64,000 nt of DNA from Muscardinus avellanarius. Its lineage: Eukaryota > Chordata > Mammalia > Rodentia > Gliridae. Shown here in pieces: positions 23,336 through 36,199 of this stretch (position 1 is the first letter of the stretch; every line of letters begins with the position of its first letter). Under the pieces are notes generated by a model. That model saw nothing but the letters and a program-made list of their open reading frames with translations, ran no database searches and was not told the origin of the DNA. The DNA lies in contig OY726576.1 of NCBI GenBank assembly GCA_963383645.1, forward strand, positions 8,732,102-8,796,101, in the 5' to 3' direction. The translations under genes and the position numbers were made by a program.

Positions 23336-23908
23336 TCCAAGAAAGGGGCGAGAGTGCCTTATGCTGTAAAAACAATCTTTGAATCTTTGAATTTAGGTGT
23401 CACCTAAATTCAGACATTATAACAACACAAGCAGAAAGATGAACAGATTATTTTGCATAGTGAATCAAGAACATGTCTAAGGGAAGATAGAAAAGGAACC
23501 TCTAATGCCATACCACCAGCTAGAATACTTTCAACTGCACGGAGTGGAGTGCAGGACATTATCCCCCAGGAAATTATTATCCCCCAGAATGTTGTAACTC
23601 ACTCAGTTGCCTCAAAGGAGGATTTGAAATGTTGGCAAAAGGACTTGATTTTCTAATGACACCACTGATCACTCTAAAATAAGGTCGAGGATTGGGATAT
23701 GCAGCCAGACAATTATGCAGTTGGTATTTTCAAAGCTTTTATGTTTCCTCTCCTTTCTATTCTTTTGTGTACATTGGCACACCCACACCATGGCCCGTGG
23801 TGGGCCCTGTGTAGGAAGCAAGCTGCCACAGGGCTGTGAGAACCAGAAGCCACTGATACAGACACACTCTGTCCAGGGAAGAGCACAGCTCAATCTTCAC
23901 AGTACTTT

Positions 23909-24198
23909 TTTTCTTTTCTTTTCTTTTTTTTGGGGGGGAGTTGAACCAACAGGTACTATACCTCTTAGCTCCACCTCACCTTTTTCATTTATTTTATTTA
24001 TTTTTTGTAGTACTAGAGATTGAATCCAGGAACATTTTACCCCAAGCTATACCCCATCCTTACTTTATATTTTATTTTAAAACACAGTTGCAAAGGGCCT
24101 CACTAAATTGCTGAGGCTGGCTGGGAACATGCAATTCTCCTTTTCTCAGCCTTCTCAGTACTGGGATTTCAGATGTGTGTACCACTATGTCTGACAAC
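23909..24198 (-). mobile_element. Old SINE, antisense, with duplicated tail region
   Basis: Two decayed SINE 3' ends in tandem are followed by 'gcaaagggcctcactaaatt' and 'tcagatgtgtgtaccactat'. It may be two insertions in the same tail. Confidence 0.75.
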
Positions 24199-24409
24199 CT
24201 TTGCAGGATTTCAAATGCAATATTTACTTGGTTGAAGTAGGAAGAGGCAAAGTAAACTGATACTTCTTTGGTGTTTCTTAATAGGACCCATCTTCCTAAA
24301 ATTCACAGAGGCCCTAATGATTACAGAAGCAAAAAGGATGCTCTCTCCAAAGTTAGTCTCTGAGTGATCGGAGTAACTCTAGAGTAACTCTAGGAGCTCC
24401 ACTGTTGGT

Positions 24410-24570
24410 TTCTTCTTCTCAGATTCTTTTCTTCTTCAAGATCCACTTTGAAAGCCCAGCTCCAGTACTACTTTTCTGCAAAGCCTCCAGGACCAGTCTC
24501 AGGAGGTGGGCCTTCTCTGGGCTGCATGGTCTCAGCGGATGTGATCATTTTTGTACGTATATAGTGCTAC
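24410..24570 (+). repeat. L2-like fragment
   Basis: The text 'ttcttcaagatccactttga', 'aagcccagctccagtactac' and 'aaagcctccaggaccagtc' resembles the L2 3' region. It is ancient and diverged. Confidence 0.5.
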
Positions 24571-24591
24571 CTATACTTTGATTTCACTTTT

Positions 24592-24855
24592 TGTGTGTGT
24601 GTGTGGTACTAGGCATGGAACCCATGAGCTTTCTACCTCCAGGCTATATTCCCAGACATATTTTCTGTTTTATTTGGAAACAGGGTCTCACTAAGTTGCT
24701 GAGAGCCTCACTAATAGCTGAGGCTGGCTTTGAACCTGTGTGAAACTCCTGTCTCAGCCTCCCAAGTGTGGGGATTACAAGCGTGTGCCCCACACCTGGC
24801 TGATGATGATGATTTTAAAAATGAAGATTTACAAGTGTGCGCCACCACGCCTGGC
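24592..24855 (-). mobile_element. SINE with 18-bp target duplication and a duplicated 5' end
   Basis: It starts with a short TG run and 'ggtactaggcatggaaccca'. The direct repeat tactttgatttcactttt flanks it at 24574-24591 and 24856-24873. The SINE head occurs twice, near 24775-24802 and 24828-24855, separated by 'gatgatgatgattttaaaaa'. This points to an internal duplication. Confidence 0.9.
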
Positions 24856-24919
24856 TACTTTGATTTCACTTTTAATGTAATTACGTATTGCCAATACTTT
24901 TTTGCTGGTAGAGCCTATG

Positions 24920-25100
24920 CCTTTTTTTTTTTTTTTTCTTGGCATTGGGGATTGAATCCAGGGCATTCTACCTGAGCTATAGCCCGAACCAATATCTATA
25001 TCTATAGCTACCTATTTACTTTGAATCAAGGTGTTGCTAAGTTGCTGAGGGTCTAAGTTGCTGGGATAGCCTTAAACAACTTGTACTCCTCCTATCTCAA
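24920..25100 (-). mobile_element. Old antisense SINE
   Basis: A poly(T) start, 'ggcattggggattgaatcca', 'gctaagttgctgagggtcta' and 'actcctcctatctcaacatt' are recognisable. The head is lost. Confidence 0.8.
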
Positions 25101-25182
25101 CATTTAATGCCAAGCTGGTTTTATTAATTTTATTAGTGTGCACACACACATACATATACACGTATATTCTCTCTCTCTTTCA

Positions 25183-25214
<32 letters not shown>
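25183..25214. repeat. (CA)n microsatellite near a PLCB4 exon
   Basis: CA repeats begin after 'tctctctctttcacaaac' and end 29 nt to the left of the donor at 25243. In gene sense it is a (TG)n run just inside the intron. Confidence 0.95.
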
Positions 25215-25243
25215 TTTCCTTTGGGGATGACTGACTCTCCTAC

Positions 25244-25419
25244 CTGTCATGAGACAGCTTCAGCTGCTGGGTCTGCTGCTCGTGAGCGTTGATTAGCAGC
25301 TTTCTAAGCAGCTCACATTGTTGGTTAAGGTGCAGATCCCGGATCTCTTGCTCCTCAGCACTGTGAGTGTTAATCATTTCCGACCACTCCTTTGTGTGCT
25401 GTGCCACGATCTCTTTGAC
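25244..25419 (-). CDS. PLCB4: PLCB4 exon ([15 protein letters not shown]...)
   Basis: The longest internal exon here, 176 nt: 58 codons from [20 protein letters not shown] to QQLKLSHD, then AG of an arginine codon. The acceptor is 'aaacaggtcaaag' split after cag, and the donor is gtaggagag. The segment is a heptad-like helix of the distal C-terminal domain. A (TG)n run lies 30 nt after the donor in gene sense. Confidence 0.96.
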
Positions 25420-26039
25420 CTGTTTGGGGAAGGAAGGTGGTGTTGTCTGAAATGCTCCTGGTCAGGTATGGACTGAAAGTACTATATCATTCATGTACTT
25501 TGAATCCCTCCCACCAATTAACCTAGTGAATCCATAGACATCTAAGACCATCAAAAATAATGTTTACCAATCTATGGGAATCAGGAAGCCATTGATTATT
25601 AACACCAATCAATCGCTTTAGTTCTGGATACTTAACCATGACTCGTTATCTTCCTGCTTTGCTTGCACACTCTGATGTGCCCGGCCCTTAGTCTCCTTGA
25701 TCAGTAGCATCAGAATTATCTTTACTGCCTTGTATTTTTTTCAGCTCCACTTTTACCCAGCAACAGGTATGAGCAGAGAGCTCTTATCCATGGATCATGA
25801 CTTACTGCACCATTCCTAACAAATACTGGGGTAAAAAGTCCTCCCCTTTCAGTATCCAGACTCTCTGCAATGTTGTTCTGTGGATCCTCTTGTCAACATC
25901 TCAAGTCTATTTCTCCTCCTTGAATATAGCTGATCTTCTGACTGCCTTTAGTCCATGAGACCATAGCAAATGTAATGCAAGCAGAGGTTTGGAAGGAGCT
26001 TACCCTTCTGTTGTGCTTGGTCCCCTGTGACTGAGCCTG

Positions 26040-26290
26040 TGCTAGCCTGCTGGAGACTGAGAGACAGTATGGGAAAAGATAACCAGAATCCAGGAAGCCA
26101 CCAGATACACAAGTGAGGCCAGCAACCAACCCCCAGCTGCCTGTTGGCACACGAGAGAGCCTGGCAAATTCAGAAGAACCACCCAGGAGAGCAGAGCCCC
26201 AACTCCTGACCCACTGAATGGTGTGCTAGTAAATGGTAGTTGTTTTAAGGCACTAAATGTTGGCAGCTTATTATGAAGCAGAAGCAAACT
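26040..26290 (+). repeat. Old mammalian LTR-like or MER repeat, family uncertain
   Basis: The pattern 'tgctagcctgctggagactg', 'caagtgaggccagc', 'ggtagttgttttaaggcact' and 'gaagcagaagcaaactgata' matches a widespread placental repeat whose end reads 'tgttttaagccactaag'. The same family seems present near 37870 and 38676. Confidence 0.5.
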
Positions 26291-27138
26291 GATATCATTG
26301 CCAGGGCTTCCTTTTTTTTTTTTTTTGTTTAGGCAAAGCATCTAAAAATCATGGCAGGCTACATAAAGCATTAATTCTCGGGTATTATACTTAAGGAGGG
26401 AAAGAGTGGGAAACAGCTCTCAAAGACACACAGATTACTGCCTCCAAAGAGTTTATATTCTACAAAATATACAGCACCCAGAACTTAATCTAGAACAGTG
26501 TGGTCGATGCACGCACGCTGCGGGGCTACTGTGTCGGATAAAAGAGCTGCATAGAGGCACACGGACGCTGGCTGGTTAGACCAAAAGCCACAGCTGGGAG
26601 CTTTCTTTAAGATATTTTTCTTTCAAATTTATTACTGCTGAAATAATTGTATTCTTTCTTGAGCATTAGCCTTTTAGTCTCCAAATGCCCATAATCTTAA
26701 TTAAGGTCTTTCAATCTCCTATTTTGTCCTGATTTTGGAAAAATGCAAGTTATTAGGCTCATGTCTTAGAACATCAACCCCTGGTTTCTCTCATCCCAAT
26801 TTCCACAGTAGAGATGGCATAAATTTTAAACAGGTACTCAAGCCCCAATTTCAGTGCTTTTCTGTCAGACACTTGGTGTTTCTTCTATCTGGAAGTATAT
26901 TCTGTGTTTTAAACAGTATTTTCTTCTAGTCTTTTTAGTTGAGTTTCACTGGTTGCATCAGTATCAGACAACATAAATATTGTTAGCATATTTTCATAGA
27001 CAAGACAGAAAAGATATCCCAATAAGCAACTTTTCTCAAGGCCAATAAACCTGGCACAAACAGGAACCCTGTATCCCCTTTCTTCTCAGACCAGTTCCAG
27101 GCTACTGTTTTTGCCAGATTGGTGCCAGGTACCTCTGC

Positions 27139-27197
27139 TAAAACAAAACAAAACAAAACAAAACAAAACACGACACAACACAACACAACACAACACA
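27139..27197. repeat. (AAAAC)n to (ACAAC)n array near a PLCB4 donor
   Basis: Pentanucleotide units AAAAC change to ACAAC. In gene sense this is a GTTTT/GTTGT-rich tract, 51-109 nt downstream of the donor at 27247. Confidence 0.95.
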
Positions 27198-27238
27198 GCT
27201 GCAAAGTGTCTTCCGGGTCTCTGCTATAAATCTGATCA

Positions 27239-27370
<132 letters not shown>

Positions 27371-29500
27371 TCAGGCCTTCAAAACAAAGCGTTCTGATGA
27401 AGATAATATATTCATCAAACATGGGATGCCACCATGGCTCATTGGGCAGCATCAGTTTCTCGAGTAATAGATTCACACCTTACAAAATATTATCTGTATC
27501 ATGATTACTCAATTCAACCACTACACAAAGAGATACTTCAGACCTAGCAATTATTTCATTGTTGAGGGTCTGTTGTCAGAGTTTCCATTTTGGTTCCTAT
27601 TTTTCTTCAAGCTATTTTTTCATTTATTTGATAAAATATTATTTGGGATGATGACTGGAAAATAGCTCTTCAGCCTTGAATTTCCAATTCTTACATTTTT
27701 GGTTGCAAAGCCAGATTTTTGTCTTTTAAACATGCCAGTGAGGAAGAAAATAGCATTTCCTGGCATCATAGGGTAATTTTTGCTTCTTATTCTATTGTGG
27801 ATAAGAAATACAGGCTAGGCAATTGCCCAGCAACCATTACTGCCTATTTCAATGATTATGTTTTCCTTTTCATATCGTTGCTGAAACAAGGACAGGTCCT
27901 GAGCTTCTGTCTGCAGCATGTATGCTCTGGCTTATTATAGCCCAAATCAGAATGCTTCATTATATTATTAATTGAGCATTTCTCTGAGAGGCGCATAACT
28001 CTAAAATTTTGAGTTCTCTCATCAAGTCTATTACTTCTCATTGGCTGGCACAGAGCATACTGTTTCTGGTCTGCTATTCATTAAGTTTGGGGCATGGTAG
28101 AAACATTCCTCTAATTATAGACAAAATCTTTCACAGTAAATGCAATGATAGGTTTTCACCAATGGTTCTATCTGTTAACATAAGCTAAGGACTCCTGTAA
28201 TATTAAAAATCAAGATTATACATTTTTCTCTTGTATCATAATATTTATTCTCTAACTATGCAAAATAATTTCTGTAATTTGAAATTTTCCCAACTTTATC
28301 TTGGCCTTCTTTTCCCCCTCATTCATTTTCTCCTGTCACCTCAAAGACATTGAGTAGAAATCAAAGGAGAGACATAGTTATGTCCTTAGATCACTGCTCC
28401 AGAGCACTTGAATAAAGCTCCTATGTTCTATTTTGTTCTCACCATGAGTCTTGACTAATGATGAAGTCACATCTAATAGGCATAGCATAAGCTGAAAATA
28501 CCATTAAGCTTGAAAATACATCGAATCCAGCTAACCTACCAAACATCTTGGCTTAGCAACCAAATCCCCTGCAGGCTGTTTCTCTGAGACCGCGTGGCTC
28601 TCTGGGAGCTGCTGCCCAGCCTCAAAGAATTATTGTACCACAGATCACAATCTATATAAACTATATTGCTAGTCCAGAAAAAGATCTGAATTCTACACTG
28701 CCATTACACCATCGTAAAATTGGAAAATTCTATGCTGAATGATCTAAAGTCAAAGGTGATCTGTATTTGTTTTAGAAATGAATCTTGCCTTAGAAAGCCC
28801 CAAAGATTATAATAGTTTCCCCCTTCCATGGCCATTTTAGCAATTTGGCTTGAATAAAAAGTCTAGGCAGATATGACTCTTCAAAGGAGAGGATTTGATG
28901 CCTGATTTTGAACTTTTAATGTATTTATTATTAAGACTTCTATTATTTAAAGTATTTGGAAAACACTCTCTGCAGAGCCTGGAGGCAGTGTGAGTTTGGC
29001 AGTAAAGTTCAGGAAGAAATCTGTAGGAAGATTTTTTTTTTTTTTCAGTGTCATCTACACTCAGGGTAAATGACGGTTTACTTTGTTGAGGGGTCTCAAG
29101 ATTGTTCAAAAGGCTGACTCAGGGGCTAAGTATTAGATGAGAAACAACTTACAACAAACGTCATTTTGACTCTACTTTTGAGAGTAAAAACAATAATGAA
29201 GTAAAGTGATATCCATTCTTTGATTTCTAGAGGCAGTATTATTAATTTCGGAAACTATGATATTTTTTTGCGCACAAAAACTTACAGTGCTTGAGCCTGA
29301 AATTTCCTTAAAAAAGATTTTGATTTAAAAACATGGAAAGAAAATTTCAATGTAGTTATCCTAAAAAAATACATAAAACATTTTTGAAAAAAGTTACTTT
29401 TGAGTAAAATAAGTTTCTTTTTGGATAGTATCATAAGTTGTCAAAAATTTGCTCCTTAAAAGCATGATGTTAGGGTTTATGTCTATCTTTCAATTGAACA

Positions 29501-29570
29501 GAGGAAGGAAGGAAGGAAGGAAGGAAGGAAGGAAGGAAGGAAGGAAGGAAAGAAGGAAGGAAGGAAGGAA
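29501..29570. repeat. (GGAA)n microsatellite
   Basis: About 70 bp of GGAA units with one AGAA interruption. In PLCB4 sense it is TTCC-rich. Confidence 0.97.
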
Positions 29571-30035
29571 GTTAGAAGTTTAGAAGTGTCACAGCTCCTC
29601 AAAATACATTCACCACCAATATGGCAACACGAGCCATGAACTTGGCCTGACTCACTTCAAATATGCATTGCAAGGTTTTCAAAACAATGGTTCTGCTGCT
29701 GTGATACACCACAAAAACAACAGGGAAAACAAGAGACAGACTATGATGCACTCTTCTTAATGCCTGATTTGTATGTTTCTGGAAAACAAAACTGTAACAA
29801 AAGTGAAGGTACCTCTCCAAAAGTGGGGCCTGACATCTGAGCACATCAGTACTTTATTATTTACTTGATTATTTGCTTGAGTGTCATTTGGCCCTCAAGG
29901 AAAATAAAATCAGACTTTTGGGACCAGAAATTATACACAGATGCAATCAGTTCTGTTTTCAGAGTCTCCTAGGTAATTATTTTTCTCCTTTTCTCGCATA
30001 CTAAAGTCTTTAAGAGGAAGACAATACTTAAATGT

Positions 30036-30252
30036 GAAGGAGAAGAGGAGAAAGAGGAGGAGGAGAAAGAGGAGGAGGAGGAAGAAGAGGAGGAAGAGGA
30101 GGAGGAGAAAGAGGAGGAAGAGGAAGAGGAGGAGGAAGAAGAGGAGGGGGAGGAAGAGGAGGAGGAGAAAGAGGAGGAAGAGGAAGAGGAGGAGGAGGAA
30201 GAGGAGGAGGAGGAAGAAGAGGAGGAGGAGGAAGAGGAGGAGGAGGAGCAGG
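30036..30252. repeat. 215-bp purine-only (GGA/GAA)n tract
   Basis: An almost pure purine strand built from GGA and GAA triplets, ending in a G8 run. The long open frames across it encode only Lys/Arg or Ser/Pro homopolymers and are not genes. In PLCB4 sense it is a polypyrimidine tract inside an intron. Confidence 0.97.
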
Positions 30253-30999
30253 GGGGGGTAATGACAATGACAGGTAGGAGAAAGTAATTCTTTTTCTCCT
30301 TTTCTCTCATGCCAAAGGCTGTAGGAGACAATAAAATACCAGCAAGGATTTGAGGAAGGAGATTAAACATTAGAGCAATCTAGAGAAGGAAGACAAGGCT
30401 GGGCCATACACAGCATCTCAGAGAAATAGAGTACATGCATAATCCCACAGCATCTTTCTGAAAATATTTATTAATTATAAAGGGTAAAGCTGCTAATGTT
30501 ACAATGCTGAAATCTGTCCCATATCTCCTTAACCAACTGACCCAGATCATTAATGCCACTGATGAGACAGTCCAACACTGCGCACCCCTAATATGAGTTG
30601 AGAAGGAAGCAGCCTTGTTTCTGTGTTTGCCTGTCAAAGACACACAGACTTCCTCTCATCAGGAGAAAATATCAAATCCCAAAGGAAAGCCACTTTGCAA
30701 ACTAACTGAGCAGTAGGTGCTCTTCCCAAGTGAAAGAAAAGGCAAAGATAGAGACTGAGGGTAGACCACAGACTGGAGGAGATTGAGGAGAGAATAAATG
30801 CAATGTGAAATTCCAGCACTGATCCTGGAGCAGAGAAAAGGGCACTGGTGCAAAGACTGGGGAATTTTAAAAAGCACTACTATTTGATTAATGGATGTCA
30901 AGGTTGATTCTGTGGTCTGACAACTGTACTATGGTTATGGGAGATGTTAACATTTAGGTAAACTGAGTAAAAAGGATATGGAAACTTCTCAATACAGCA

Positions 31000-31374
31000 G
31001 CATTCCCTGATCCACAGGGGAATATGTTCCAAGATCCCTAGTGGATACCTGAGACCACAGATAGTCCTGAATTATACTATATTTTTCCTATACATGCATG
31101 CCTACAGTAAGATTGATTTTGTAAATTATGCACAGTAAGACATTAACAATAATAACTTATAGAAAAGTAGAACCATCTTAAGGATAAACTGTAATAAGCC
31201 AGACGTGGTGGTGCATGCCTGTAATCCCAGTACTTGGGAGGCTGAGACAGGAGGATTATAAATTCGTGGCCAGCCTCAGCTACTTAGTGAGACTCTGTTT
31301 CAAAAATGAAAAATAAAAAATAGGGCTGGGGGTGTAGCTCGGAGGTAGAACGCCCCTGGGTTTCATCCCCAGCA

Positions 31375-31426
<52 letters not shown>

Positions 31427-31560
31427 TGTAATAAAAGTTATTTTGTGACTTTTTTCCCTGAAATTTTCCATTTAATATTTTAATATTTTGGGGGTTATGC
31501 TTGAGCACAGGCAACTTAAATCACAGGAAGTGAAACTGCAGTTAAGGGGGTACTATTGCA
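31000..31560 (+). repeat. Tigger-type (TcMar) DNA transposon fragment, split by a SINE
   Basis: The left part (31000-31195) has 'ggggaatatgttccaagatc', 'ccctagtggatacctgagac' and 'atgcacagtaagacattaac'. The right part (31424-31560) has 'tactgtaataaaagtta' and ends 'ggggtactattg'. This follows the Tigger consensus order. A SINE with a CA tail sits between. Confidence 0.75.
31196..31423 (+). mobile_element. B1-dID SINE with (CA)n tail
   Basis: It runs from 'agccagacgtggtggtgcat' to 'catccccagcatcacac' and then (CA)n to 31423. 'actgtaataa' occurs on both sides of the insertion (near 31188 and 31426), the likely target duplication. Confidence 0.93.
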
Positions 31561-31889
31561 TTTTTGCAACTTTTTATGTACATTTACAATTATTTATAAA
31601 GTCAAAAGTTAAAATCAATTCTCAGAGCAGGAAAGTATCTTTCCAATTATTTGTAGCTAAGATTTTTTTTCCTACTACAACTTAATTACAGTGAATAAGT
31701 AGGCTGCAGGACCTCTGCAGAGGACCTTTTCCAAACCAAAAAAGAGTCCACTGATGCTTTGTCCTGTTATGATGCCCGAGTGGGCCAGATTGAATGAGTC
31801 CCTTATTTTTCAGGAATACTTTTTGATGATGAAATCTGAGCCAACACTAAATTCTTCCTTGGCTTGAACAGTCAACTGTAGTAAGGAGA

Positions 31890-31907
31890 CAAAAAAAAAA
31901 AAAAAAA
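31890..31907. repeat. A18 tract (T18 in PLCB4 sense)
   Basis: A homopolymer 45 nt downstream of the donor at 31952 in gene sense. No SINE body is attached on either side. Confidence 0.9.
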
Positions 31908-31951
31908 GTGTCAAGAGGGACAGCATCCTCAGAAGGGAATGGACAGCATTA

Positions 31952-32210
<259 letters not shown>

Positions 32211-33355
32211 GTGCAGGGCTGGCATCCTGAGCAGCTCTCATGAGTCTGAGAACTATGTAGAACTCCAGTCTCCCAGTCATCACAAGAGTTTCCTGTTCAC
32301 AGGCATCTCCAGCCTCAGTCCAATGGACACACCAACCTCAGAATGCAGCCTGCTCACTGCAGGCAATGCCAGCCACTCAGAGTCCTTGCTTCTACGAATA
32401 CGCTTTGTGTAATTTCCTCCTACTCAATCTTCTGCTGCCTGACACACCTCGTTGACTGTCCCTTTTACACACTGGTCTCAAACTCTTAATTTCATCCATC
32501 ATATTTGTACTTGTTTGCCAAATACAACTATCCATTATGGGACTTGGGTTTTTCGCACGTGATGCATTTTGCAGTGCCCCACAACCATCATTCTACAAGG
32601 AGAAACACCACTGTGGCTGTTGCTGTCGGTTCAACTTAATCTACCTCACTGGATCCTTTACCGAGTTCCTTCCAGACACACTCGCACTCACGAAGCTGAT
32701 AAGTTCAGGAGCTCTGGCCTTCAGTGTCATCGACATTTAGAATACTTTCTGATCAGCTTCACTTCCTCACTAAAATTAAGGCTACAAATAAAATAGCTCC
32801 TTTTCTACAGACATTATTTCTTCCATGGACTATGAGAAAGGCATTTGGCTAAGCCAGTGACTTATATGGAATCAGATTTAGTTGGCAGCTCAGTCTCCTG
32901 AACACAGAGATAATGAGCCCAATCATATCACACACCTCTAACTGATACTGCTGTTGCAGACTAGTCTTACTCTTGAGAGACTTAAAGAAATCAAGCAGCA
33001 TTTAAGACCGCAATGGGTAGATGTTTGGGCTATATAACCACTCTCACAGGCATATTTCCTTTTGCTTATTTAAAGACGTATCCAGTGACTTAAAAACAAA
33101 CATAATTTTCTTCCTGAGATAGGCTTGGCTTCAAGCAAACTAAACTCATAAATGTCTTTAAACGATTTCATGATACACAAGGGGGAGGGATTGTTAATTT
33201 TAATGAAACTTTCTTATTTCTCCAGCTCTGTTAGTAAATTAACAGATCTATAATTAATTTATACATAAATTGTTCAGCAGGGCATTGGTGCATGAGGTCT
33301 CAGCATTCTTGTCTTTGGAAAAGGGAGTAGAAGAGGGTGGTGCCAGTTGGAAAGT

Positions 33356-33451
33356 TCTAGAAACTTAATGATGGGGCCAAAGGTAATGCTACCTTCCTGT
33401 TATTCAGGGCCAAAGAGTTATATGTAACAATGCCATGTTTACTTTGTAACT
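33356..33451 (+). repeat. 95-bp direct repeat, copy 2
   Basis: 'agaaacttaatgatggggcc', 'aaaggtaatgcta' and 'ttcagggccaaagagttata' match copy 1 at 32115. It may be a local duplication or two copies of an unrecognised old repeat. Confidence 0.7.
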
Positions 33452-34371
33452 GGGACACCCCACAGATACAGCCATATTACCAGTGTATGCATCTTTGTGT
33501 TGCAAAGACATTTCAATCAGAGCTTTTGCAAATTGGCATCATGTAGGTTAAATCCAGGTTTCTTGGTCTCTATTTCTGGGAAAAGTCTGTTCATCTTTAT
33601 AATTGGGATAAGTCACCTACTTCCTTGAGCTGATAGGGTTAAAAGTAAATCTAATTCAAACCATATTTTAAATGCCTTTTGTATCATTTTCAAGATAGAA
33701 TGGCATACAAATCTATGTATGCAACTCAGTACTCATGACATACAGGGAGTGGCCATGGGCATCAGATCAATTAAGCCATAAAACTTTTCCTGCAAGTTTA
33801 TTCCTTTATACTGTGCACTCCCGGAGCACAGTAACACAGGGATGTATTCCTGAATGTGTAGAACTGCTCCTGATGAGCTGTAAAACCCCTACTAAAATGC
33901 TGCTAGCCCTCTACGATTTGGAAATCATCCTGCTTGGCTAATATTCCTAAAACAATAAATTAGGGATTTTCTGCAAGACTCCAAACATAGTAGAGATGCC
34001 ACATTCTTATGTCTCTTGCAAGTCATCATTGAAAAAGGGATGGAGAAGACTGTTTCTTTAAAGATGCAGGAGGAGCACAGGAAAAGCGAAGGATGTTAAG
34101 ACTGGAAATAAGCTCACACAGAGGATTTCCTAAGAACATATTCTATGAACCTAATTAACCCCATTAGATGTAGGGACTGAGGCAGCCTGTACCATAAAGC
34201 TGTTCTTAATGGACTTAAGCATATGTGATAATGCTCCCCAAAGGCAGGGGAAAAAAAAAACAAACTTCTTTGTTTACCAGTAACAAAGCCAAGAATAAAG
34301 TCGATGCTCGATGCATATGCAAACATTTCTAACATGAATAAAAAAAGTAGCATTAGAGGTAGCAAAACGAC

Positions 34372-34570
34372 ATTGGGTTCTGGTCTCAACTCTGCCAATA
34401 ATTAACCAAGTGATCTTATGTAACACATATAGATTTTTTTCAAAATCTCAATGTTCTTTGTTAGAAAACTGAGCAAGATACCTTTGCCTAGCCGAATTTA
34501 TGAGTTGCTGAGGGGTTGCAAGGTTACCTAGTATATGTCAAATAACTTGAAAAATTAGAAGCATATTATA
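34372..34570 (+). repeat. MIR-like SINE fragment
   Basis: 'gggttctggtctcaactctg', 'taattaaccaagtgatctta' and 'agaaaactgagcaagata' follow the MIR order (lesion of 'ctctgccactaactagctgtgtgacc'). Confidence 0.65.
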
Positions 34571-35502
34571 TTAAAATGGTTACAGTGAATACAAGGCAAA
34601 AGAAAGATGGCTTTGAAAAATGGTCCTCTGTTCCTTTCCACACCCCACCCTTATGTGGTAGGCAGTGATTACTGAAGTATTTCAGTATGATTTGGCCCCC
34701 GGACATCAATTCGTTCAGAAAAGAACAGGGATCCTAATTATTGATTCCCTTTGACTCTCTGGTCAAGCCTCAGCTTCCAGTTCTATAAGACAAAGGAGCC
34801 AGAAAATGCTCTGTCAGCTCACTGCATCTAAAAAAAAAAGTATCATTTATTTTATTCTTTTAGATTTTTTCTTTTGATGGTGTCATGAGACACTATCAAA
34901 GAAGTACGATGTTTTTAAAAATTCATTCAGGATAAGAGTACCAAAATTAATGTGTTGACTTCATATCAATCTTAGTGGGGACATTTTGGGGTAAAATAAT
35001 GAAAATCTTTCAGCTGAATTTGCAAGTCTGAGAAATAAATTCAGCTTCTTTTGGGAAACCTGCTGCTACGATTCATTGATGTGACCAGTGAGACCAGGCA
35101 CATGAATCTTTACACCACAGATAGTGCTGAAAAAATTTGAGTAAATCAGGTTGCTAGGTGTGCATCTCAGAGATTAACAGTAGGCTGACTCTGTAGGGAG
35201 CTTCAGCACCTTTGCCCCTTTCAGCTTCCTATCAGAATTTCGGATCTCTTCTCCAGGTCTTTGCATGAATTACAATGAGGTTAACAGTGGACTAATTATT
35301 GCTAGCTATATAGATTGCATAACAAGAGCTAATTTTTAACTAGTAGCTTTAACTGAATGTCAGATTTTAGTAGGTTCCTCAGACATATTATCTAACTCAT
35401 TTAAAGTTGTTGCTGTGCCAAAGGGCTGCATTCAGCCTGCATATATAGTTTTTAAGATAATTTTTTCTTGGCTTATAGGGTATTTCAAGAAGAGATTGAT
35501 TA

Positions 35503-35716
35503 GCCGGGCGTGGTGGCACACGCTTGTAATCCCAGCATTTGGGAGGCTGAGACAGGAGGATAGCGGTTTGCAGATAGTCTCAGCTACTTAGTAAGGCCCT
35601 CTGCAACTCAATGAGACCCTGTTTCAAAAATAAAGAATAAAAAATAGGGCTGAAGGTGCTGCTTGGTGGAAGAATGCCCCTGGGTTCTATCCCCAGTACC
35701 AAAAAAAAAAAAAAAA
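35503..35716 (+). mobile_element. B1-dID-type SINE with target duplication
   Basis: It runs from 'gccgggcgtggtggcacacg' to 'atccccagtacc' with an A17 tail. 'aagaagagatt' precedes (near 35488) and follows (near 35717). Confidence 0.93.
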
Positions 35717-35730
35717 AGAAGAGATTTATT

Positions 35731-35920
35731 GGTTGATGTACATTCACAAACATATCAAAGTCAATCACTAAACCAAACATGGGAAGGAGGGAGAGGGAGG
35801 GATTGGGGCAAGAATTGGGGAAGGGCTAATTGGGTGATGTGTGCATGTATGCCTCCACCATCTTGTACCCCACTAAGAGGTATGACTACAATGTACCAAT
35901 AAAAAGTAAAAAAAAAAAAG
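35731..35920 (+). mobile_element. L1 3'-end fragment
   Basis: 'gatgtacattcacaaacata', a polypurine tract 'ggaaggagggagagggaggg', 'ccaccatcttgtaccccact' and 'tacaatgtaccaataaaaag' plus poly(A). It lies directly downstream of the SINE's target duplication. Confidence 0.85.
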
Positions 35921-36177
35921 AAATTGAATTAGAGGACAATATTAAAAACAAAATTAATATAAGATTTGGTGACGCTTCCTTAGAGAACCCAGCTGATCTA
36001 ATACTCTGGAGGCAGCAACAACAGAAGCGGAAGTTAACTGGCCCTTGGACGTGAGTAAATGCTTCTGATCAGACCTGGCCACCTTCCTTTACGTCCTCCT
36101 TGGTCCTCACATGCATCTCAATTGTAATTCGCTTCTAACATGTTATGGGGATATCTGTTTAACTTTGTGTTTTACTT

Positions 36178-36199
36178 TTTTTTTTTTTTTTTTTTTTTG
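36178..36199. repeat. Poly(T) tract
   Basis: About 21 T in a row, followed by gctttaagg. No SINE body is recognisable next to it. Confidence 0.9.

Noticed and set aside
30028..30370. Open frames of 75-133 codons over the GA-rich tract
   Set aside because: They encode only Ser, Pro or Lys/Arg runs generated by the repeat in several frames. There is no start context or splice site.
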